NCBI GenBank assembly: GCA_012267605.1
Contig: JAAXGF010000069.1
Coordinates: 1 to 23,212 of the forward strand
Source: Alphaproteobacteria bacterium
GTDB lineage: Bacteria; Pseudomonadota; Alphaproteobacteria; JAAXGF01
Length of the DNA: 23,212 nt
Direction: 5' to 3'
The notes beneath the pieces are model-generated. The model was not told the origin of the DNA. It ran no database searches and saw nothing but the letters and a program-made list of their open reading frames with translations. Positions 8,833 to 15,754 of the stretch are shown one piece after another; positions within the stretch are counted from its first letter, which is position 1, and every line of letters begins with the position of its first letter. The position numbers and the translations under genes are program-made.

Positions 8833-9497
8833 CCGAGTCGTCGCCCATCGCTTCGGCGGAGGAACTTCCGCGCACCCTTCCGATTTTCCCGCTCTCGGGA
8901 GTTTTGTTGTTGCCACGTGGACGGCTCCCACTGAATATTTTCGAACCTCGATACTTGGCGATGATCGGTGACGCCATGGCCAGCGCCCCTCTCGTCGGCA
9001 TCGTTCAGCCGATGGATTCGGAGCAAGAAGGTGATCCCCCGGAGGTATATAAGATTGGGTGTGTCGGTCACATAACCTCGTTCAAAGAATCAGACGATGG
9101 GCGTTATCTAATCACTTTGACCGGCGTATGCCGATTCGATGTTGGCAAGGAACTTCCAATAATGCTGAGCGGTTACCGCCGTGTCCGAGCCCATTACAAT
9201 CGCTACATTGGTGACTTCATCAGGGCAAAGGATGAAACCGTGGATTGCTCACGCTTGAAAACCATTCTGCGCGCCTATTTTCAATTGCATGGAATTGACG
9301 TGAATTGGAACGCCATGGAAAACGCCACCGGGGAAGGCCTGGTGACGTCGTTGGCGATGATTTGCCCTTTCGCTCCGAGCGAAAAACAGGCCATACTGGA
9401 GACTCGCCATTTCGCCGAACGAATTGAAGTTATCACGGCGCTCATGGAAATGGCCGTTTTGGCGCGGGTACGTGGCGATGATTCAGGGATTCACTGA
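8829..9497 (+). CDS. LON peptidase substrate-binding domain protein
   Basis: This stand-alone LON N-terminal domain protein (222 residues) has no AAA+ or protease part. The family block is near the start: TLPIFPLSGVLLLPRGRLPLNIFEPRY (residues 15-41), then GCVGHITSFKESDDGRYLITLTGVCRF in the middle. Its function is not established. The domain binds unfolded or tagged substrates in Lon, so a role as adaptor or holdase is plausible. The ATG sits in an ATGA overlap with the chaperedoxin gene, implying translational coupling and a shared role. The length is normal for the alphaproteobacterial family. Confidence 0.9.
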   Translation: MTESSPIASAEELPRTLPIFPLSGVLLLPRGRLPLNIFEPRYLAMIGDAMASAPLVGIVQPMDSEQEGDPPEVYKIGCVGHITSFKESDDGRYLITLTGVCRFDVGKELPIMLSGYRRVRAHYNRYIGDFIRAKDETVDCSRLKTILRAYFQLHGIDVNWNAMENATGEGLVTSLAMICPFAPSEKQAILETRHFAERIEVITALMEMAVLARVRGDDSGIH

Positions 9498-9506
9498 ATA
9501 ATATCT

Positions 9507-9536
9507 GGCGTTCACGAGAAAACGTGCGTAAACGCC
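9507..9536 (+). other. Bulged hairpin between the LON-domain and Trm112-like genes
   Basis: GGCGTTCACG (9507-9516), loop AGAAAA, then CGTG (9523-9526), a 4-nt bulge CGTA and AACGCC (9531-9536) can pair over 10 bp. It lies 10 nt after the LON-domain stop in a 96-bp gap of an otherwise tight gene set. No T-run follows, so it is not a standard terminator. It could be an mRNA processing or stabilising structure. Confidence 0.4.
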
Positions 9537-9593
9537 GTACCCCATATATCCCAAACGCTAGATCGAGCCCAAAATTTATGTGAGGAATTGACA

Positions 9594-9794
9594 ATGGTGG
9601 ACCCTAAGCTCTTGGAAATACTTGTATGTCCGTTGACAAAAGGGCCGCTTCGATACGATGCCAAGGCTCAGGAACTTGTTAGCGAGCAAGCCGGGCTCGC
9701 ATACCCGATTCGCGACGGAATACCCATCATGTTGGTTGATGAGGCCCGGAGTTTGGACGAGCAACGTCCATCCACGCCGGCACCCAAGGAATAA
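9594..9794 (+). CDS. Trm112 family protein (YcaR-like)
   Basis: This 66-residue protein starts at ATG 9594. The site GAGGA (9582-9586) is 7 nt upstream and decides against the TTG at 9588. The family pattern is clear: LLEILVCPLTKGPLRYD, then AQELVSEQAGLAYPIRDGIPIMLVDEAR. E. coli YcaR has CPxC plus a third Cys. Here only Cys12 remains, the others being Thr and Ser, so zinc binding is unlikely. That loss is common in alphaproteobacteria. Trm112 in eukaryotes activates methyltransferases. The bacterial role is unclear. It is followed by the DUF971 gene after 10 bp. Confidence 0.9.
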   Translation: MVDPKLLEILVCPLTKGPLRYDAKAQELVSEQAGLAYPIRDGIPIMLVDEARSLDEQRPSTPAPKE

Positions 9795-9804
9795 GCGCAA
9801 GAGC

Positions 9805-10188
9805 ATGGTCGGCACGTCGGGGACTCGCCACAGGCCTCGCGAGATTCGATTGAAACGGGCGGAAAAAATGATCGAGATAGATTTCGACGACGGTGCGACT
9901 TTTTGTCTGCCAGCCGAAATCTTGCGCGTCGAGAGTCCATCCGCCGAAGTTCAGGGACACGGGCCGGGGCAGAAAAATCTGGTCGTGGGTCGTCAACACG
10001 TTGGTATCCTGTCGGTTGAAACCGTCGGCCACTACGCGCTCAAGATAAAATTCGACGATCTTCATGACAGCGGAATTTTTCCATGGGACTACCTCTACCA
10101 TTTGGGCCAAAATCTTGACCGCATCCGGCAAGAATACCTCGACGCACTGGCTGCCAACGGCCTCAGCAGAGATCCGCGAGACCAGTAA
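9805..10188 (+). CDS. DUF971 domain protein (gamma-butyrobetaine hydroxylase-like N-terminal domain)
   Basis: This 127-residue protein consists almost wholly of a DUF971 domain. That is the small N-terminal domain of gamma-butyrobetaine hydroxylases and also occurs alone in many bacteria. Marks are IEIDFDDGATFCLPAEILRV (about residues 23-42), VETVGHYALKIKFDDLHDSGIFPWDYLY (about 72-99) and the terminal helix LDRIRQEYL. The ATG at 9805 is 10 bp after the Trm112-like gene and lacks a strong ribosome site, so coupling to the upstream gene is likely. Stand-alone members have been linked to iron-sulfur or ubiquinone functions in some annotations, but the sequence gives no proof. Confidence 0.88.
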   Translation: MVGTSGTRHRPREIRLKRAEKMIEIDFDDGATFCLPAEILRVESPSAEVQGHGPGQKNLVVGRQHVGILSVETVGHYALKIKFDDLHDSGIFPWDYLYHLGQNLDRIRQEYLDALAANGLSRDPRDQ

Positions 10189-10331
10189 ATTTCTGCGATG
10201 ACCGCCGCAAGGCGATTTCCAAACATGTCGACCCAACATTGCGCTATGGTTATGGGAAATTTTTGTATCGTGGCTTCGCGCTACGGGTTTACAGGATTTG
10301 TATCAAGCTCGCATTTAGTAGGAGATTGGTC

Positions 10332-10961
10332 TTGACTGCAGATACGGCGCAAATTGCCCAACAGGAAAGTCATCATCTAAGATCGATGATTGCTGCATTG
10401 CGTGAGGAGTTGGAAGCGCAATCCATAGGACGAGAGCGCGCTGTACAAGACGCAATCACCACCAAGGAGAGCGAGATTCAACAGCTGCGTGAAACGGCCG
10501 CTGCACTCCGCGAATCGTTGGAATCATTGACATTCGAGAAAGAACAGGCCGTTCAGGACGCGATTTCCAAGGGACGCGATGAAATCCGCCAGCTAAAACA
10601 TACCGCCGGTGCGCTGCGTGAAAACCTCGAGATTTTGCGTACCGAAATGGAGGACGAAGTGCAGCGGGCAATTTCACAGGGGCGCGATGAAATATTGCAA
10701 TTGCGCGGCACCTCTACCGCGTTAAGAGACGAGTTAGAAGCGCTGGAAATTGATAAGTCGAACGCAGTCCAAAATGCGGTTTCCCAAGAACGCAATGAGT
10801 TCCAGCAACTTACAAGAACGATCGCCGCACTACGTGAGAAATTGGAGATGCAAAAGGCGGAGTACGAGAACGAGATCGAAACTTTGCGCCGATCATCTCG
10901 GGAACAAGTCAGGGAATTGCAAGAAACGATTTCCGTATTGCGAAATCAGTTGGAAGCGTAG
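10332..10961 (+). CDS. Coiled-coil protein made of 36-residue repeats
   Basis: I do not recognise a family. The start is TTG at 10332, chosen because TAGGAG ends 7 nt upstream. The open frame runs back to a TTG at 10239 but without such a site. The protein has 209 residues. After ten residues come five exact 36-residue units (11-46, 47-82, 83-118, 119-154, 155-190) and a 19-residue part unit. The unit consensus is roughly EIxQLRxTxAALRExLExL, then xxExExAVQDAISxGR. It is predicted to be one long, highly charged helix, without signal peptide or membrane segment. DNA identity between units is low, so the repeats are old and kept by selection. The cyclase gene begins 22 bp after the stop, so the pair is probably one transcript. 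It may be a scaffold or partner of the cyclase. Confidence 0.8.
   Translation: MTADTAQIAQQESHHLRSMIAALREELEAQSIGRERAVQDAITTKESEIQQLRETAAALRESLESLTFEKEQAVQDAISKGRDEIRQLKHTAGALRENLEILRTEMEDEVQRAISQGRDEILQLRGTSTALRDELEALEIDKSNAVQNAVSQERNEFQQLTRTIAALREKLEMQKAEYENEIETLRRSSREQVRELQETISVLRNQLEA
10362..10958 (+). repeat. Tandem 108-bp repeats coding for the 36-residue coiled-coil units
   Basis: Five in-phase 108-bp units plus a 57-bp part unit fill nearly the whole gene. Each unit has ALRExLE at positions 12-18 and most have AVQ/AIS/GR near positions 27-36. Every unit has exactly the same length, although the codons have drifted. This points to selection on helix register rather than recent duplication. 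Confidence 0.75.
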
Positions 10962-10983
10962 GCCATTCGGGAGGACACCCAAA

Positions 10984-11457
10984 ATGGTCGATAATACCCG
11001 CTCAGCTCGACAAGTAAAGCGATCATTGTCCGACACGACGAAAAGCGCGAGCGAAAAACTAGACGTCAAGCTCCGCGCAGCTGAAATGCAAGTAAAAAAG
11101 TTAAGTATGCTGCTCAATGTCTCCCGACGGGTGTCGAATATCGAGTCTCTGGACGAAATCCTTGAGACCATTGTCGAAATGATTTCGAAGGCGATCAATG
11201 CCGAGCGGGGGACATTGTTCCTCAATGATCCCATAAGCGGCGAGCTTTATTCGCGAGTAGCTCAGGGAGACATTCATCGCGAAATTCGTTTGCTTAATAC
11301 GTCGGCTATCGCTGGCCACGTATTTACAACTTGCGAGGGTGTTTATATCGAGGAAGCTTACGCCGACCCACGTTTCGAGCGCACAATCGATGAAAAAACC
11401 GGATTCAAGACCAACAGCATCTGTTGCGCCCGGTGCGCACGGTGCGGGGCGAGGTAA
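10984..11457 (+). CDS. Adenylate cyclase, N-terminal fragment (coiled coil and most of GAF-A); frame breaks near 11420
   Basis: The ATG at 10984 has GGGAGGA 8 nt upstream, a strong ribosome site. The frame codes for 157 residues: a basic start, a helical stretch (about 25-50) and a GAF domain from about residue 51 (LDEILETIVEMISKAINAERGTLFL). It then loses its homology after KTGFKTNSI (residue 146) and ends within 12 codons. The missing end of this GAF domain continues in another frame from 11424. Comparison with the second GAF (KKTGYFTRSILCVPV) shows that one lost base near 11419-11423 accounts for the break. This is either a sequencing or assembly error or a genuine frameshift mutation. No A- or T-rich slippery site is present, so programmed frameshifting is unlikely. 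Confidence 0.82.
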   Translation: MVDNTRSARQVKRSLSDTTKSASEKLDVKLRAAEMQVKKLSMLLNVSRRVSNIESLDEILETIVEMISKAINAERGTLFLNDPISGELYSRVAQGDIHREIRLLNTSAIAGHVFTTCEGVYIEEAYADPRFERTIDEKTGFKTNSICCARCARCGAR

Positions 11458-13310
11458 TAGGCGTTGTCCAGTGCATGAACAAGCGCGCAGGCCAATTCAA
11501 CGATGACGACCTCGAACTTCTGGCCATTACGACACAGGCGACCGTCTCTCTCCAGAGTACACAGTACGTCGAACGCATGAAGAAGAGTCGAGAACAGGAG
11601 ATGAAGTTCCTCGACATGGTGTCTGACGTTACCTCCGAACTCGATCTCGGGGTACTTCTCCACCGAGTCATGGAAGAGGCGACTCGAATGTTGAACGCGG
11701 ATCGCTCAACCTTGTTTATCAACGACGAAAAAACCGGTGAGCTATTCTCCCGCTTGGCTATGGGCGACAGTGTCGGCGAGATACGTCTGCCTAATCACAT
11801 GGGCATCGCCGGCACTGTATTCCAATCCGGAAAGACGGTTAATATCCCTTACGCTTACGCGGATTTGCGTTTCAATCCGGCATTTGACAAGAAGACCGGG
11901 TACTTCACTCGCTCGATCCTTTGCGTGCCGGTTGTGAACAAGGCCGGCAAGGTGATTGGCGTGACCCAGGTGCTCAATAAGAACGGTGGCGCGTTCAACG
12001 AAGATGACGAGACCCGGCTCAGGGCTTTTACCGCGCAAGTATCAATTGCGCTAGAGAACGCCAAATTATTCGACGACGTACAGAATATGAAAAATTACAA
12101 CGAGAGCATGCTGCAAAGTATGTCGAACGGCGTCATCACCATCGGCGAGGAAGGTAAAATTGTAACGTGCAACGCTGCCGGGTTGCGGGTCACCCGCTGC
12201 CAGGAATCAGACATCGTGGGTCAGCAAACAGAAACGTTCTTCACCGGTCCCAACGCGTGGGTGATGGACAGGCTCCGCAAGATGGAAGAGACCCGTGAAT
12301 CTGACATCACGATGGATCAGGAAATGGTATTCGACGACGAGGCCATCTCCGTGAACGTCTCATTCCTTCCGCTTCTAAACGCCGAGGGCAAAACCCTAGG
12401 ATCGATGATCATGATCGAAGACATCTCGTCTGAGAAGCGGATGAAATCGACAATGTCGCGCTATATGGATCCCGGTTTGGCCGATCAATTGCTCGAGGGC
12501 GGCGAGGACATCCTCGGCGGCAAGAACATGACCGCCTCGGTGCTGTTTTCCGACGTGCGCAGCTTTACAACCCTAACCGAAAAGTTGGGCCCGCAGGGCA
12601 CCGTCGCCATGCTCAACGAGTATTTCACCATCATGGTGGATTGCATTACCCGCGAAGATGGCATGCTCGATAAGTTCATCGGTGACGCGATCATGGCGGC
12701 TTTCGGCGTGCCCCTGCCTCAAAGCGACAGCGCAGATCGCGCCGTGCGAGCGGCCATTTCTATGATACGCGAACTGAACGCTTGGAACTTGGTGCGTGCT
12801 TCCAACGGCCAGCCCGAAATTCACATGGGTATCGGACTCAATACTGACTCAGTCGTGGCTGGGAATATCGGATCGCCCAAACGCATGGACTACACCATGA
12901 TAGGAGATGGGGTCAATTTGGCGGCCCGCCTGGAAAGCGCCTGCAAGCAATATTCGGCAAAAATTTTGTTGAGCGAATTCACCTTTAAGCAGCTCAAGGG
13001 AACCTACCAGATTCGAGATATCGACAAGGTGATCGTCAAAGGTAAAACTGAGCCGGTGCAGGTTCTTGAGGTACTTGACCATCACACGAACGATTCGTTT
13101 CCCAACCTGATGGAATCTGTTAGTCACTTCAAGAGCGGACGCCAACATTATAATCGTGGTAATTGGGACAAAGCGGCGAAGGCATTCAACGAGGCCTATT
13201 CCTTGAACCCTAGCGATAAACTCGCGCAGATTTACATTGACCGCTGCAAACACCTTAAAGCCACCCCCCCAGCTGACTGGAACGGTGTCTGGGTGATGAC
13301 GTCGAAGTAA
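11424..13310 (+). CDS. Class III adenylate cyclase, GAF-GAF-PAS-cyclase-TPR type (main part of the frameshifted gene)
   Basis: This frame makes cAMP from ATP. It has 628 residues and starts inside GAF-A, not at a true start codon. Its order is: end of GAF-A (1-50), GAF-B (65-215), PAS (225-335), cyclase (365-550) and a C-terminal TPR-like segment (563-628, ending GVWVMTSK). Cyclase residues are intact: metal Asp377 and Asp421, substrate Lys417 and Thr491, transition-state Asn498 and Arg502. Lys with Thr is the adenylate-specific pair of Anabaena CyaB1, which shares the whole layout. GAF-B has the full NKXnFX3DE cyclic-nucleotide motif (185-196), while GAF-A has NK...F...D followed by Leu. Activation by cAMP binding to the GAF tandem is thus likely by family analogy. 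No membrane segment is seen. Confidence 0.9.
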   Translation: MRPVRTVRGEVIGVVQCMNKRAGQFNDDDLELLAITTQATVSLQSTQYVERMKKSREQEMKFLDMVSDVTSELDLGVLLHRVMEEATRMLNADRSTLFINDEKTGELFSRLAMGDSVGEIRLPNHMGIAGTVFQSGKTVNIPYAYADLRFNPAFDKKTGYFTRSILCVPVVNKAGKVIGVTQVLNKNGGAFNEDDETRLRAFTAQVSIALENAKLFDDVQNMKNYNESMLQSMSNGVITIGEEGKIVTCNAAGLRVTRCQESDIVGQQTETFFTGPNAWVMDRLRKMEETRESDITMDQEMVFDDEAISVNVSFLPLLNAEGKTLGSMIMIEDISSEKRMKSTMSRYMDPGLADQLLEGGEDILGGKNMTASVLFSDVRSFTTLTEKLGPQGTVAMLNEYFTIMVDCITREDGMLDKFIGDAIMAAFGVPLPQSDSADRAVRAAISMIRELNAWNLVRASNGQPEIHMGIGLNTDSVVAGNIGSPKRMDYTMIGDGVNLAARLESACKQYSAKILLSEFTFKQLKGTYQIRDIDKVIVKGKTEPVQVLEVLDHHTNDSFPNLMESVSHFKSGRQHYNRGNWDKAAKAFNEAYSLNPSDKLAQIYIDRCKHLKATPPADWNGVWVMTSK

Positions 13311-13326
13311 GCCCTTGGAAACCGCA

Positions 13327-14370
13327 CTACCCTGTCGCTGCGTGAACCGGGCAAATTTCGTTAAGAGCTTGTACCACCATTGAGGGGCCTGCGCAGCGTG
13401 CCCCGTCGCTCATCGCGCGGCGCCAAGAACGTGCGCCGGGCCAACCATTGAACAAGCCCGTCAAATGACGCGTCATCCGGACCAATGGAGTTCCCCGCGA
13501 GTATTCCGCTGCAACATAGGGCAGATACGCTTCGACCACGGCACGGCGGCTTGGTGCTGGTCGGGCAACCGCGAATATTCGCGAATCCGCGTCAGCAAGC
13601 AAATAGGGGGTGTGATAAGCTGCCCGGCCAATCATAACACCGTCGATTCGAGCGAGATGAGCAGTGGCGGCATCGAGACTTTCGACGCCGCCATTGAGAA
13701 TGAATTCGCAGCAAGGCACGTCCATTTTGAGGCGGAATACTTTTTCGTAGTCAAGCGGTGGAATGTCGCGATTCTGCTTTGGGCTAAGTCCGGTAAGCCA
13801 TGCCTTACGTGCGTGGATGACGAAGCTTCGGCAGCCGACCGTGGCGACTGTCGTGACAAAATGATGCAGCTGTTCGTATGCGTCCTGATCGTCGATTCCG
13901 GTACGGGTTTTCACCGTGACAGGAATGTTGACCGAAGTGACCATGGCGCCGACACAAGCCGCTACGAGATTCGGTTCAGCCATTAGGCACGCTCCGAAGC
14001 GGCCTTGTTGCACGTCGCGGCTTGGGCAACCAACGTTCAAATTGATTTCGTCGTAGCCCATGTCCTCGGCGATGCGCGCGCATGCCGCCAAGTCATGGGG
14101 AACCGATCCGCCAACTTGTAACGCGATAGGGTGCTCTTCCGCGTGGTAATCGAGCAGCCGTTTCGTGTCGCCGCGCAAGATGGCGTTGGCCGTGATCATT
14201 TCAGTATACAGCAATACGCGTCGACTGATTTGCCGGAGGAGATATCGCGCATGTCGATCGGTATACGACATCATCGGCGCGACGGAGAGCCGTCGGCAAA
14301 GCGGGACTGCCGCCTGGTTCTTTGCGCGTTCGTCAGTGGCTTGTTGGACGATGTTAGTCCGCGGCAGCAT
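13327..14370 (-). CDS. dusA: tRNA-dihydrouridine(20/20a) synthase DusA
   Basis: DusA is an FMN enzyme that reduces U20 and U20a in the tRNA D-loop. The protein has 347 residues. It has the N-terminal SVAPMMSYTDRHARYLLR, the catalytic-cysteine motif NLNVGCPSRDVQQGRFGACLM, the RKAWLTGLSPKQNRDIPPLDY block that marks DusA, and FILNGGVES with GVMIGRAAYHTPYLL for FMN phosphate binding. The first ATG (14370) lies 17 bp inside the upstream Sel1-repeat gene, so the two are probably translated from one mRNA. The first 27 residues are a non-conserved extension. It converges on the cyclase gene with only 16 bp between stops. Confidence 0.95.
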   Translation of the reverse strand: MLPRTNIVQQATDERAKNQAAVPLCRRLSVAPMMSYTDRHARYLLRQISRRVLLYTEMITANAILRGDTKRLLDYHAEEHPIALQVGGSVPHDLAACARIAEDMGYDEINLNVGCPSRDVQQGRFGACLMAEPNLVAACVGAMVTSVNIPVTVKTRTGIDDQDAYEQLHHFVTTVATVGCRSFVIHARKAWLTGLSPKQNRDIPPLDYEKVFRLKMDVPCCEFILNGGVESLDAATAHLARIDGVMIGRAAYHTPYLLADADSRIFAVARPAPSRRAVVEAYLPYVAAEYSRGTPLVRMTRHLTGLFNGWPGARSWRRAMSDGARCAGPSMVVQALNEICPVHAATG

Positions 14371-15649
14371 CGGTCAAGGCCTGGACGAGAGGACGGGAAG
14401 CCTTACCGCTTTCCGGTAGACCGACGCGGCGTTGGAACGCCTTGATCGCCGCCGCTGTCGCTGGTCCGGGGATTCCATCCACGGCGCCCTGGTAGTAACC
14501 TTGGTCAGCCAAGTGGCGCTGGATCGTTAAGGTCAAACGGCCAAATTCGTCCGTACGGCGAGGCGGTACCCGGCGGTTTTCATCGTCGACGGAATTGATC
14601 GACAGGCGAAGCTCCTCGATTAGCACTTCCGCCCTCGAAAATTCCTCTGGAACCATCAGAGACTCGAGGCGTTGGAGAGATTCATCGGCGCTCGAACGGA
14701 CATCGGTTTCGGACTCTGTCGCTAGAGTGAACCACGCGTGGGCAAGGGCAAAATCCTTGTCGGTCCCAAGGCCATTGGCAATCATGGTAGCGAGATTTAC
14801 CTGGCCCCACGCGTCCCCTTGCCTCGCCGCAGCACGATACCACTTAGTCGCCTCGTCAAGATTCTTCTCCGATCCACGACCGTAATTTAACAAGATACCG
14901 AGGTTGGTTTGCGCCAGAGGATATCCCTGGCGTGCCGCTAGCCGGTACCAATGCGCTGCCCTTTCCAGATCGCGGGCTACATACAGACCATGTTCGAAGA
15001 AATACGCGAGATTGTTCTGGGCAGGCGCGAACCCAGCCTCGGCCGCGCTGCGATACCAAGACCATGCTTGACCCAAGTCGTGGGCGATTCCGCGACTCGC
15101 GTGGTGCAGCCGCGCCAGGTTGAATTGTGCTTCGCTCAGTCCACGATCGGCGGCTAGCCGATACCAATGGGCGGCAAGGCCGGGGTCGTTCGGGACGCCG
15201 TCACCGCGTTCATATGCAAGACCAAGCTGATAACAGGATTCGGCATGAGACTGCTTGGCCGCGCGCCGCCACCAGGACATCGCCTGGCCCATATCCTTGG
15301 CCACGCCCCGACCCTCGGCGTAAAGTAGACCGAGGCGAAACTGAGCCCAGTCTAGTCCGTGAGCGGCAGACTTGTTGTACCAACTGGCGGCAACTTCGGG
15401 ATCTTGCGCGACACCCCTTCCGCTTTCGAAAGCGACACCAACATTGTATTGGGCGTCGATATCGCCCCGTTGAGCGTGGTCGAGCCATGAGGTCACAGCA
15501 GCCGTATGGTCGCCAACTTCGAATGCCCGCCACGCGGCGGCATAATCAGCGTGTGCGGGCGCGCCAATAAGGACGGCGAAAAGCACGAAACTTACCACGC
15601 CACGTCTTTTCGGCACCGTTGGGGGAATTGACGGAATTCCAATTTCCAT
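14354..15649 (-). CDS. Secreted Sel1-repeat protein with C-terminal peptidoglycan-binding domain
   Basis: The protein has 431 residues. A signal peptide is likely (hydrophobic 18-33, cleavage after APAHA near residue 34). Seven Sel1-type repeats of 36 residues follow (about 63-315), each with the pattern AQxNLGxxYxxGxGVxxDxxxAxxWYRxAAxxG. After a linker, a PG_binding_1 domain (about 372-428) shows LTLTIQRHLADQGYYQGAVDGIPGPATAAAIKAFQRRVGL. Sel1 proteins act as protein-protein scaffolds. With the cell-wall domain this one probably works in the periplasm, perhaps with envelope enzymes or septum assembly. No close partner is encoded nearby. Start choice is open because no strong ribosome site precedes the ATG. 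Confidence 0.88.
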   Translation of the reverse strand: MEIGIPSIPPTVPKRRGVVSFVLFAVLIGAPAHADYAAAWRAFEVGDHTAAVTSWLDHAQRGDIDAQYNVGVAFESGRGVAQDPEVAASWYNKSAAHGLDWAQFRLGLLYAEGRGVAKDMGQAMSWWRRAAKQSHAESCYQLGLAYERGDGVPNDPGLAAHWYRLAADRGLSEAQFNLARLHHASRGIAHDLGQAWSWYRSAAEAGFAPAQNNLAYFFEHGLYVARDLERAAHWYRLAARQGYPLAQTNLGILLNYGRGSEKNLDEATKWYRAAARQGDAWGQVNLATMIANGLGTDKDFALAHAWFTLATESETDVRSSADESLQRLESLMVPEEFSRAEVLIEELRLSINSVDDENRRVPPRRTDEFGRLTLTIQRHLADQGYYQGAVDGIPGPATAAAIKAFQRRVGLPESGKASRPLVQALTDAAAD

Positions 15650-15661
15650 AGTGTGCTCGAA

Positions 15662-15673
15662 ATATAGCTATAT
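15662..15673. promoter_or_regulatory. Perfect 12-bp palindrome just upstream of the Sel1-repeat gene
   Basis: ATATAGCTATAT (15662-15673) is a perfect palindrome 12 bp upstream of the start codon. On the minus strand it contains a -10-like TATATT. It may be a regulator site or part of the promoter. I found no second copy in the window by eye. Confidence 0.25.
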
Positions 15674-15754
15674 GCGATCCTTCAAGACCAAAACTCTCCC
15701 CAAACATCGCCTAGTGGTCAAACGCACGACGAAGAAACGCCGTACATTTTACGC

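Noticed and set aside
11405..11430. Programmed ribosomal frameshift in the cyclase gene.
   Set aside because: There is no slippery heptamer or clear downstream stimulatory hairpin. A single missing base is simpler.
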